Below are positions 33,871-45,100 of a DNA stretch of 64,000 nt, piece by piece. The DNA is from Pegoplata infirma. Its lineage: Eukaryota; Arthropoda; Insecta; Diptera; Anthomyiidae. Within the stretch, counting starts at the first letter, position 1; each line of letters starts with the position of its first letter. The notes under the pieces are model-generated. The model had not been told where the DNA came from. It searched no databases and saw only the letters and a program-made list of their open reading frames with translations. Position numbers and translations under genes: made by a program. The stretch lies in contig OY992536.1 in the NCBI GenBank assembly GCA_963921195.1, positions 331,841,038 through 331,905,037 of the forward strand. The letters run 5' to 3'.

Positions 33871-34182
33871 CAAAAAATGTGGATTTTTTCTACTGTACTT
33901 AACAAATTTCACTGTATGTTTGCCTTGTTTTTTTTTTTAGATTTCTGATATTTGAACTTGGAAAAAATCGTTGTTAGAAATATTTTTTAAAAATGTTCTG
34001 AAAATGGGTTTTTATTTAATTGTTCTGAAAAATGTTTATAAATAATTTCATTTTCTGGATCGGCCATCGTAGCACACTTATTATTTACTTAATCTGTACG
34101 CTATCAAGCTTAAATTAAAGTTTTATAAATTACCTACATAACATTTTTTTAAATAATACTCGTTTGATATTAATAACGTTTA

Positions 34183-34309
34183 GGCTGGATTACTCAATGC
34201 TCCGTTATAAAATAACTCTCCGTTAAATTTAACTTTTTTATAAAAATTTTGACATAAGGCTCCGTTAAATCGGCAGTTAGCAGCTAAATTTTCATTGAGT
34301 AATCCGCCC
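34183..34309. mobile_element. Harbinger-like MITE, TTA target duplication
   Basis: 127 bp with ends GGCTGGATTACTCAATG and GGGCGGATTACTCAATG, flanked by TTA (34180-34182, 34310-34312). Internal CTCCGTTAAA repeats. Confidence 0.75.
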
Positions 34310-34438
34310 TTAGTGTTGTTAACTTTGTCGTTAACAAATTGCATCTACTATAAAAAAGTCGCCCACTGTATGCACATAATAAAAATTAGTGATTTATGTA
34401 TGTCATACTTAAGAACATACTACTTTGTGTGTCACCCC

Positions 34439-34518
34439 CATATTAAATTCATCAGTTTCATATTAACTTCATCAGTTTCATATTAAATTCATCAGTTTCA
34501 TATTAAATTCATCAGTTC
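34439..34518. repeat. 20-bp tandem repeat, four copies
   Basis: CATATTAAATTCATCAGTTT repeated four times with one or two changes. Confidence 0.8.
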
Positions 34519-35058
34519 ATAAGTTGTGGTGATTTTTTTAGTGATTGGTAAGCTCTTTTATGGCTGGGTACTTAAAATAAGGACGGACTATCCAAAACGA
34601 CCGATCCGTTTGTTTTGTGATTGATGTACGAGTGAGTATGGACGAATGAATGTGTTTAACAGTGTTTAAGCTAAATCAGAGTGGGAGTGAAGAAATAAAT
34701 AAACGACAATGTAGTAAGTACGTCATATAACATGTGAATTTTATGAAATTTTTAAAAATGTCATATTGTTGACACTCGCTAAAATGTTTAAATCAACAAA
34801 CGATTTGTACATTCGTACGCACATTCAGGGTTTCATACCTGTACTTACGATATGTATGTATGGATGTATGTAACTCAGTTTTGTCAATAAAGAAATCAAT
34901 CAGACGATCAATTAAAAAGCTTAAATAAACCATAACTAAACTACAAACAATAAATAAAAAGCTGCTACGTGCTATTATTTTTGTCGCATTACGCCTCAAA
35001 CATCAACCGGCATCCTAAATAAACAAATAAATGTAAAATGTGGTAATAAGTAATATGT
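34519..35058. other. Unassigned intergenic DNA
   Basis: Less repetitive than its surroundings; no open frame, splice pattern or known repeat recognised. Confidence 0.3.
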
Positions 35059-35066
35059 ATGTTTAC

Positions 35067-36810
35067 TAGGGTATTCAATCGATTAACCGTTAATCGGTTA
35101 ACCGATTAATTTTGGTCGATTAACTGTTCGAATAATTTAAAATTGTCAATTTTCAAATAACAAATAAACCGATTAATTTGTGTCGGTTAACCGATTAACC
35201 GAAATTTCTTTTTTTAGTACTTTTACCATTTTTTTTTTTGCTGTATTTTGTTTTTTGATGTTTCATTTTTAATTTAAATTACGGTTCTGTTGAAAGAAGT
35301 TTAGATCTAAAAAAAATTATCAAACTCTCTTTTAAGCTGTGTTTATATCTTACCACTGAGTATTAAGACCTGTCAAAAAATCGTGTGTAATATGATTTTG
35401 TTGACAGTCCAATAAGACTTTTGATTTTATGAAATATTTCAAAAAATGGCTGTGTGTTATTAGATTTGCATACAAACAGCTGTTTTTAAAAATGTCTTTT
35501 GATTTTGTTTATGATTTTTTGGCAGTATTAAGACTTTGGTAATATTTTACTTTCTTAAAATCCAAAGACTCGGTGGGATGATATAAACACACCTTTAGCA
35601 ACACGTAAAAACTTCGTCAAGAACATATTTTATCGAAGTCCTAAAAATATATTTCGGTTTAAAAAAACCTAACTTTGTAACCCTAGCCAATTTTTTATAC
35701 ATCGCTAAAAGTAAACATATATTTTTCTAATAGTTTTTTATGCGCCTAACCCGAATCTGACCTTAGAACTGATCAATCTTGAGATATTTAGATTTTCGAT
35801 TGACAATACTGCATAAACTCAGATTTTTTCAATGTTCGGGACCCTATAAAACCGCGAATAATTTTATAATGTATAACACCGTCCCACAGCCAATAATAAA
35901 CTTGAACCGGATGATATATGTCTAAAAGGAGAAATTAAATGAAGTAAAACTGCATTTACAGTTTTTCATTTCGTGATCCTGTTTCCCAAAATTTTAAACG
36001 ATTACATTTAAAAAAAAAATTATAAAATCCCGAGTAAAAAAGTTTTTTATATAATTTTATATAATTATATAAAATTTGATAAAAATTATATATAATTATA
36101 TAAAATTATATAAAGAAGTTTTTGTTTTCCAAAAATTTGATAAAATTATATAAAATTATATATAATTTGATAAAATTATATGAAATTATATCCGAATTTT
36201 TTTTATATAAAATTTTATCAAATCTTATATAATTTTATATAATTTTATAAAATTTTATCAAATTATATATAATTTGATATAATTTTATAAAATTTTATAC
36301 AAAACAAATTTTGATATAATTATATATAATTTGATACAATTATATATAATTTTATCTAATTTTATAAAATTTTATCAAATTATATATAATTAGATATAAT
36401 TTTATAAAATTTAATATAAAAAAAAATCGGATATAATTATATATAATTTTATCAAATTATATATAATTGTATCTAATTTTATCAAATATATATAATTATA
36501 TATAATTATATCAAATTATATATAATTATATATAAACTTTTTTACTCGGGATGTATTTTTTTTAATATTTGTACTTGTCCTAGGATACTACTGGTGATGG
36601 CAAATGAAAGAGGAGGATCTCCCCTAATATTTTATAAAATTTATATATACAATTCGTGGTTTTATATTCAATTTAAATTTTAAATTGATATTATTCGGTT
36701 AACCGAATAATTCAAATTTAACCGATTATTAACCGATTAAATCTCAACCCCGATTAATTATTTGTTCGATTAACCGATTAAACCAGAACCTCGATTAATT
36801 GAATACCCTA
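35067..36810. mobile_element. hAT-type element, 8-bp duplication ATGTTTAC
   Basis: ATGTTTAC at 35059-35066 and 36811-36818 flanks inverted ends TAGGGTATTCAATCGATTAA and TAGGGTATTCAATTAATCGA. Subterminal zones are full of CGATTAACCG motifs. It holds a nested small foldback (about 35337-35593, GTGTTTATATC ends) and the AT-rich element below. No transposase. Another end of this family lies at about 36950-36993. Confidence 0.8.
36027..36552. mobile_element. AT-rich foldback with ATCCCGAGTAAAAAAGTTT ends
   Basis: Perfect 19-bp inverted ends enclose about 480 bp made only of TATATAATTTTATAAAATTTGA-type words. Family ends recur at 278-290 and 48832-48849. Confidence 0.65.
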
Positions 36811-37169
36811 ATGTTTACAAATATTTACTCAAGTTGGATATTTTAACTATACGTACACTCAAACAAAAAAATATGTAAAAAATAATAAAAGAAAAAGCTG
36901 AACCAGCAGAAGATTTCATACTTTTTCGGTCAGCAATATAAGTAATTGCTCGATATACCGATTAAGCCAGAAACCCGATTAATTGAGTACCCTAATACAA
37001 AAAGAAAATAAAAAAAAAATGGAAAAAAATTTTTTTGCTTGTATGGAAATTTTTTTTTTATCATTTGAACTTTGACCTCAAAGGGGCACGGGTTAAAGTT
37101 ATGGCTGAAATTTTTTCGACATCAATTTTAGACCATGTGGCACAATATTCCGCCCGGGAGACATCAATA

Positions 37170-37796
37170 ATAATACAAAACAAGTAAAAAAGTTAAATTC
37201 GGCCTTGCCGAATGTAGTGATACCCTCCACAATTTCAAAAAGATTATTGCAAAAAACTTTATTTAAAAGGAAATTACTTAAAAAAAAAAAAAAAAAATGT
37301 TTAAAAAATTTCCGCAAAAAAAAATTTTGGTAAAAAAAAAAATCCGCGATTTTTTTCTCTTTTAGTCAAAAAATATGTTCGTACTTGTTTAAATACCATT
37401 TGGTGTTCAATTATGTTCACATATGTCAACCAGAAGCCGAATTAAAGCATTTTGTAATTTTAGGTTATGTTGAATGTACTCAAATTTTTGAGGTGTGCTT
37501 ACATTTTCGTTCATAACTTTTGAACCGCTGAACCGATATCGCTCAAATGCAATACCAAACTTCTCGGGAGAACTTCCAATAAATATGTTAGGTTTCAGTC
37601 ATCTCTGTGCAATATTTTTTCCGTCGCAGCATTTTCCACAGAAAGACAGACAGACGGACATCGCTAGAATTTCTTAAAATCGATCGGGCATCATAAATAT
37701 ATATACTTTATGGGGTCCCAGACCGATATTTCGATGAGTTACAAACGGAATGACAAACTTATATATACCCTCTATCACTAGAGTGGAGGGTATAAA
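37170..37796 (+). repeat. Dispersed repeat, ACAAGT...GAGGGTATAAAAA type
   Basis: It starts ACAAGTAAAAAAGTTAAATTCGGCC with a short GGC..GCC hairpin and TACCCTCC, and ends with GACAGACGGACATCGCTAG, ACTTTATGGGGTC and the ACCCTC/GAGGGT hairpin. It defines both ends of the family also seen at 44741-45297 and 46753-47196. Confidence 0.6.
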
Positions 37797-37834
37797 AATT
37801 GCTCCATACATTTCGCTGCCACCCTAATGTACAT

Positions 37835-40725
37835 TAGGGGTGGGATAGTGCACGAGTTTTCGATTTCGACACGCTAGAACCGCTTATTTTGTGAGGTTCG
37901 TAAAAAAATGCATGAGCCAAAAAATGGGGCAGGTCGGATAGGATCTAGGGGTCGCTCATCGGGGTCAAAGTTAAGCATAGAGGGGAAAAAATCAACAAAA
38001 AGCCCTACAGCTCTCCTGGTTTTGCCCCAAGAGGGGTCAAATGTGAGACCGACCCCCATTATTTTTTCCCCCCAAACACTTTTCCCAAACATACCTAAGC
38101 CCTATCTCTACTCCCTTAAGGGGCTCCCACACAAAGGTTCAATTTTTAAAAATATTTGCTCCTACCTCTTTAGCTGTCTCAGAAGTGACCCTAGAGAAAT
38201 CAAATGTATGACCGACCCCCAATATTTTTTGAACCCCAACATTTTCTTAGAACATACCTACCCTCAATCTTTCACCCTTAGGGTGGTCCCCATACATTTT
38301 TTTTATTTTTTTCTAATTTGTTTTATTACATCAGCTCCTACTGGTCCAATGGTGCCTCCTAGAGGGGTCATTATCAAGACCGACCCCCATTTATTTTCCA
38401 CCCCCAACATTTCTTCTGAATATTCCACTTCCCTATCTCTAATTCCTAAGGGGTCTCCCACACAAAATGACATTTTTATAAAATTTGCTCCTACCCCTCT
38501 AACTGGCGCAGGGGTGACCCTACAGAAGTTAAATGTATGAGTGACCCCCAACATTTTCCCCAAACAAACCTACCCTCTATTTTTAAGCCTTAAGGGGGTC
38601 CCCACACATTTTTTTATTTTTTTTATAAAATCAGATGTTAGTTTTTGCCCCCACATTTTTTCCGAACATACCTACGGCGTAATTTCACTTTATAAGTGTG
38701 CTCCCTTTAGGAAAACCAAATTCGTAATGGTACTGGAACCCAACGTTGGAGTATTTAGAATTTACAAAAGTACAATAATTAGCAATACTTTTATTTTAAA
38801 TTCAGCTCTTACCGCTCCCATAGTGCCTCTTAGGGACGGGAAATGCAAACTGACTCCTTATATCTGCAATGGACCAGGAGTTCCAATGTTTGAGCGTTTT
38901 AAAGAGTAATGGGAAAATATAAAACACAAACCATACAGTCCTGGCAAAGAAGATTAGAAAGTGGCAGGCAACATACCAGCTCTAGTCCAACCTGCATCAA
39001 GTTGTTTTGTTGGGCTCAAATAAATGAAAGCGACCCAGAGACGACTTCAAGGTGTTTCTTGAAATTATTGTATTATACCTTGGTAAAAATATTCATAATA
39101 AACATTTTAGCCCACCAGGACCCATCAGTCATGCTCGATAGATGACAAAAGGCATACATATATTGCCTAAAAATGTTATAGGTTTGACCAAAAACAATTT
39201 ACGTGAAATTTTGGTTTAGCGCCACTAAAGCAATAGAACCTCCAAATAATGATTTGAATTTTTTTTTTAAGCGATTGCTATTTATGCTTCAATTAATAAG
39301 ATGTCTCAACGATTGGAGAAGAGATTCTCTGACATCTTTGGTATCTCAGTGGTGAAGCTGTTTCACTATTTGATCCGAATATCTCTTGTGAAATAAAATG
39401 AAAAATGGCAAATGCAAGGAGGAAGAGTTATCTGACAGCGAAGAAAAATAAGACGATGATATCGGGGAAGATTATGACTCGGGGGATAGCGGCGAAGGTG
39501 GCAACAAAGATCGTGATCGTCCAGTACACGTGGTTGGATTCGAAGGTGTGAAAATAATTAATATGGAATCGAAACAAGTAAATCCAGAACTCATAATATA
39601 AAGAATGATTTAAGCCACTACGTCATAGCTGAGACACCAACATTTTTTTCACGCTTCGGATTAACAACAAATTTCATTGGTTCCGGTCCAAACACTTGGG
39701 AAAATTGTGAGGACCAAAGATGCTACCTCTCTATAAGGATGATTCAAAGTTGAAATAAGTTTTATAATTATTCTTTATCCCAGTTTTTATTCCATTTTTT
39801 TATTCTATTTTTTTTATTCTTTATTCCATTTTTTTATCCCGTTTTTGTTAACACTTGCATTTCCGAAATTATCCCAGGGGATAATTATTCCAGGGGATAA
39901 TTATTCCAGGGAATAATTATTCCAGAGGATAATTATTCCATTTTTTGATGCTATTTTTAGAATAATTATCCTCTGGAATAATTATCCCCTGGAATAATTA
40001 TCCCCTGGAATAATTATCCCCTGGGATAATAATTCTCTAGGGTCATCCCAGCGGTGGGAGCAAATTTTATAAAAATGCCATTTTGTGTGGGAGACCCCTT
40101 AGGAATTGGAGATAGGGAGTTGGTATGTTCAGATGAAATGTTGGGGGCTAAAAATAAATGGGGGTCGGTCTAACTAATGACCCCTCTAGGAAGCACCGTT
40201 GGACCGGTAGGAGGTGATTTAATAGAAAAAATTAAGGAAAAATAAAAAAAATTTATGGGGACCACCCTAACGGTTGAAGATTGAGGGTAGGTATGTTATA
40301 AGAAAATGTTGGGGATGAAAAAATATTAGGGGTCGGTCATATATTTGATTCCTCTAGGGTCACTTCTAGGACAGCTAGAGAGGTAGGAGCAAATATGTTT
40401 TCACATTCAACCTTTGTATGGGAGCCCCCTTAAGGAGAGGAGATAGGGCTTAGGTATATTTGGCAAAAGTGTTTGGGGCGAAAAAATAATGGGGGCCGGT
40501 CTCACATTTGACCCCTATAGGGGCAAAACCAGGGGAGTTGTGGGGCTTTTTGTGAATTTTTTCCCATGTACGCCTAACTTTGACCCCGATGAGCGACCCC
40601 TAGATCCTATCCGACCTCCCCATTTTTTGGCTCATACACTTTTTTTATGAACCTCTCAAAATGAGGGGTTCTAGCGATTCCAAATACTGCTGCTTAAAAT
40701 CTCACACAACACTATCCCACCCTTA
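37835..40725. mobile_element. Large hAT-like foldback, 8-bp duplication ATGTACAT
   Basis: ATGTACAT at 37827-37834 and 40726-40733 flanks ends TAGGGGTGGGATAGTG and TAAGGGTGGGATAGTG. Arms of roughly 700 bp are inverted, GC-richer than the flanks, and built from degenerate units of about 185 bp (GACCGACCCCCA, ACATACCTA, CCTTAAGGGG, GCTCCTACC). The middle (about 38900-40040) has unrelated sequence, including a decayed acidic reading (DDDIGEDYDSGDSGEGGN, near 39455-39510) and a minisatellite hairpin. Confidence 0.75.
39874..40030. repeat. Inverted 16-bp minisatellite (perfect hairpin)
   Basis: Four CCAGGGGATAATTATT units are followed, after a loop of about 20 bases, by four reverse-complement units. 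The stem is near-perfect over about 65 bp. Confidence 0.8.
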
Positions 40726-40900
40726 ATGTACATACTTAAAAAAAGGTAAAAATACTACATATTTTGCGCGACATCGCTATGTTAAATTCACTAGTGTTTC
40801 AGCAGAGTTAGAACTACTCCAGCAGCAGTGGAACTAATTTTTATTAACATTTAAGTATGTTTTTTTTTTTTAAAAAGTCAGAGCACAAGGAGTGTAAGTG

Positions 40901-41224
40901 AGCCTTAATCGAGATCGCGTCGGAGAAGCATCTATTCGTCGCTGAAATTATTTTATAAATTTAGTATTGGTTATTTCTCCGCGAGTACCGTTAGACAATG
41001 GTGTCTAACCATACTCAAACACACGCACGTGTTAAGGAAGCGTCGTTTCACTCTTCCATTGTGAGGGCAATGGTCGTATTGTGTCCGGAGTTTCCCACGT
41101 GTTAAAACCCCACAAAAACTTTATCCCCACAAAGGTGGCACATAGACTTCGTGTCTCGGTCACCTTTTTATTCGTCCATTCGTGGACAAGGTGTAGCATT
41201 GCTACACCACTGAAGAAGAAGAAG
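40901..41224 (+). mobile_element. Short retroposon (SINE or truncated LINE) with 14-bp duplication
   Basis: AAGGAGTGTAAGTG at 40887-40900 and 41225-41238 flanks a 324-bp GC-richer insert that ends in a GAAGAAGAAGAAG tract. Long direct duplication plus a simple-repeat 3' tail means target-primed reverse transcription. No reverse transcriptase part remains, and the family was not identified. Confidence 0.7.
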
Positions 41225-41238
41225 AAGGAGTGTAAGTG

Positions 41239-42001
41239 CGACTTACTTCAAACGCAATTTTTGGATGCTTTTATATGTAAAAGATGGTACTTTTTTAACT
41301 TGTTAGATTAAAATACATCTCAGGATATCTATTACCTTAAAAATAGTATTCTAGATAGCATCTAACATTTTTTATTGCAATTTAACTTTAACCTCTTTTT
41401 TCTCCTTATTAAATATAAGGCACTTGAACCCCTTGTGTTTATTACAGAGTTATTATTTTGAGTGTATTTAACACATTGGCAACAGGTTTAGAGTCTTGCG
41501 CTTGTACTTTTTTTTAAATTACGCGCTTGCAAAAAGGCAAACATATATACAATGTTCAATTCAAGCCCTTGTGGTTAACAAAAAAAAAAGCTATCAGTTT
41601 GTAAACCTTACTTTACTAAGAAGGTGGATAGTTCCAGTCGCTAAGCTACACTCGATCGTTCATTATCACGGCGTGCGATTGTTCGTTTAAATATTTGTGT
41701 ACTATATTATTCATTACAAGTTTAGGATAATTTTCACTGTGGACACTGTACAAGTGCAAAAGCTCAAAAGAAAAGGTGTTGGAAGCATCAGCGTCATCAT
41801 CATCATTATCACAACCGGTTCAACAAAACCTTGTTTACATACAATTTCATAGAATTTTGTATTGTTTCATAATCAATGTTAATGATGCAACTATTGGAAA
41901 CTAAAACTTGTCGGTTGTTGAAGACATTTTTTTTTAAATAACACTCAACTGGCATTTCATTCGAAAAACTCCTCTCTTTGCGTTAGAAGAAAACTATAAG
42001 A
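41239..42001. other. Upstream region of lipase 1
   Basis: No repeat edge recognised beyond 41500. It should hold the promoter and 5'UTR of the lipase, but no convincing TATA box or start motif stands out. Confidence 0.3.
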
Positions 42002-42118
42002 ATGTTATCGGCAATTATCCTGTACGTTCATCTATTTAGCATTATCAGCCACAGCTGCTTGGCACCGGCTGCATTTGTTCCCCTACGGAATAATCGTGAG
42101 ATCATTATAACAGATGCG
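42002..42118 (+). CDS. Lipase 1 exon 1 (signal peptide)
   Basis: 39 codons, ATG context AAGAATG. Donor GCG|GTATGT. The signal peptide is about 21 residues, then a short propeptide-like PAAFVPLRNNREIIITDA. Confidence 0.8.
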
Positions 42119-45100
42119 GTATGTCCTTACTACATTTATCTTTCTCATTTCGGTATGTTTATATCGATAAATAAAACGATTTTCGGAATATCGCAATTAA
42201 AGATGCGCGCATAATAGGTTTGTTAAACAACGTTACCGCGGGTGCCCGCGGGTACCCAAACCAGCCCGAAAAGCGTTCCCGTACGCAAAAATTGGGTAAA
42301 TAAGAGAGTTTTGAGAGAATAAATTAGTTTCTCATTTTACCGAACTTACCCGCACTAATTTTTCGTGTAAATTGGTAACAATCAGATCAGGGATGATAAA
42401 GTCAGTACAATTGTAAAGTCAGTACAATTATATTTTTTTTCAGTACAATTCGTAGGCCAAAAGTACGGCAGTACTCCAATGATTGATTTAGTACAATTTG
42501 AAAATTTTCCTGATTCTATTTTTTTAGTACAGATCGAGCGCTGGCTCTAAACTGTGGTACAGAATATATCGAGTTTGTGCAGATATTTGTAACTTCCAGA
42601 AAAATAGTTCCTAGATACACGTTTTTTTGCGTCACTATACAGGTAGCAATTTTCGATCAATTAACCTGAAATTTAAAACTTGAGCTGATTTTGGCCTAAG
42701 GACGAAGCCTATTGAAATCGTCCCCTATAAATTTGGCTAAAATTATTATAATAACCGTGTTATACACTCTAATCAAAATTTGTTGAAATTTACCCAATTT
42801 ATAGTAGGAAACTGGACTCCTACTATAAATTGGGTAATTTTACTCTGAATGTGTAAATTGAATAAATTGACCATTAGTGGTTAATTTAAATAAAAAGAGG
42901 TGAATAAAATATAACAAAAAAACAAATAAAACATGCGGCGCCAGCCAGCATCGAACTCGCCACCTTCTGATTTGAAAGTACACTTCTTAACCACTACGCT
43001 ACGGAAGCTTATACTTTTATCTGGCGTTTTAGTTATTTAACATGTGTGGATGGATGTTGTGCGACAATTTTATTTACGCATTTGTGTGAAAAATATTTGA
43101 ATTAACGGATAATATTTTTAATTTGCGGTTTTTATTTGTTTTCAATTTATTATACGCATTTTGTGTTTATATTAACACATAATGCGTGCTATTCAACAAA
43201 AATTTACCCAATTTATAATAGTAAGTTTACATGGGGTTTTTAGAGTGTAATATATCCTTTCGAAATTTGGCAGGTAAACATACTTTTTTTTTACAAATCA
43301 CCATGATATTAATTTTAAATAAATCGGATCAGTTCCACTTGTGGTCCTTATACAAACCACAGATTCTCACATAACCACAGATCTCTCAAATTTCATAAAT
43401 TTTGTTTGCAGTAAGTTCGATCAAGTCAGATTTTAATTGGACATAGGCCTCATTTTTGAAATTTTGGACTTTTAAAAAAGTCAATAAAAGTTTAAATCTT
43501 TTTATCAATGCTTGCAGTATAACCCAGCAAAAACTTCAATTATAAAGCAATTAACATAAGGGGTAAGAAAAAATATGAGGAACTACCCACCAAAAAATAC
43601 TGCTTGCCTATAAGCAGGTTTATAAGGGAGTGATTTTTGTTGTCTGCTTACAAACCTGCTTACACTCAAAATAATACATTAGTAGATTTACTAATTACTA
43701 ACACATGTTAAATAACTAAAACGACAGATAAAAGTATAAGCTTCCGTAGCGTAGTGGTTAAGAAGTGTACTTTCAAATCGGAAGGTGGAGAATTTGATGC
43801 TGGCTGGCGCCGAATGTTTTTTTTTGTTTTTTTGTTATATTTATTCACCTCTTTTTTATTTAAATTGACCACTAGTGGTCAATTTATTCAATTTACACAT
43901 TCAGAGTAAAATTTCAACAAATTTTGATTAGAGTGTAGGCAATCTAACTTTAAATTTAAATTTTTAACATTGCAGGTGAGACGAATACATCATGACGGAT
44001 TTCCTGTAGAACACCATAAAGTACAAACCAAGGATGGTTATATACTGACATTACATCGTATACCATATGTACAACAACTTCCTAATAGTGCAAATTATAT
44101 TCTACAAAGACCCGTTGTATTTTTATTAGCTGGAATATATGCTTCGTCGGATGCTTGGTTGTTGAATGGACCTGAGAACTCATTACCATATATACTTTCA
44201 CGTAAGGGGTTTGATGTTTGGCTAGGAAACAATCGAGGCAACATTTACTCGAGACAAAACGTATTTTTTAATGCCACCGAACGCGAGTTTTGGAATTTTA
44301 GTTGGCACGAGATGAGTATTTATGATATGCCAGCCATGATCGATTTCATTCGTTTGTATACAGGAGAACGCAAAATGCACTTTATTGGTATATCCCAAGG
44401 AGGTACGGTATTTTTGGTTCTCAACTCTATACTGCCTCAATACAACCGCGCATTTAAGACGGCCACCCTACTGGCTCCAGTAGCCTACGTTAGTAGCACT
44501 AAAGGTAGCTTGGCCAAGATGTTTGGTCCTTTATTGGGGACCCGAAATTATGTATCAAAGGTTTTAGAAAGCGTAGAAATGGTTTCCACAAACAAATATG
44601 TGAAAAAATTACTCTCTATGGCTTGTTTGGAAAATGAACGCCCTCTGGTATGTGTAAGTCGTTTGTGGCCAGCGGCTGGTTACGATACTGAACTTCTAAA
44701 CAAGGCAAGTTTCATTTTATTATATTTTTTCATTATCATTATACCCTCCAACCAGGGTATACTCACTTTGTCATTCCGTGTGTAACTCATCGAAATATCA
44801 GTCGGGGACCCCATAATGTATATATATTATTGATCAGTGATCGATTCTAAAACATTCTAGCAATGTCCGTATTTCCGTCCGTCCGTCCGTCCGTCCGTCT
44901 GCCGTCTGCGTGTCTGTCTGTCCCTCCGTCTATGGAGGACACGTTACAGTCCAAAATAAAAGAGCTAGACTACTCAAATTTGGCACGAATATATCTAATG
45001 GTCATAGGCTGGTTAAGTTCGGAGATGGGTAAAATCGGACCATGGGGGAAAAAGTTCCCCCTTTAAGAACTAAACCAACCTCTGAAAAAACGCCATTTTT

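Noticed and set aside
34439..34518. CRISPR-like array
   Set aside because: The 20-bp units are contiguous with no spacers; it is a simple tandem repeat in a eukaryotic genome.
37908..38540. 210-codon frame inside the large foldback
   Set aside because: It runs through degenerate units of about 185 bp and is lost in the inverted arm; the length comes from GC-rich repeat sequence.
39340..39600. A host exon encoding an acidic EEELSDSEEK... peptide
   Set aside because: It has an internal stop, lies inside a hAT foldback and lacks splice sites that keep a frame; kept only as possible captured sequence.
42935..43010. A functional tRNA gene
   Set aside because: No acceptor stem; repeated with the surrounding transposon at three places.
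44863..45066. Frame starting with Ser/Pro/Val repeats (SVFPSVRPSVRLPS)
   Set aside because: Translation of a (GTCC)n tract within a dispersed repeat.
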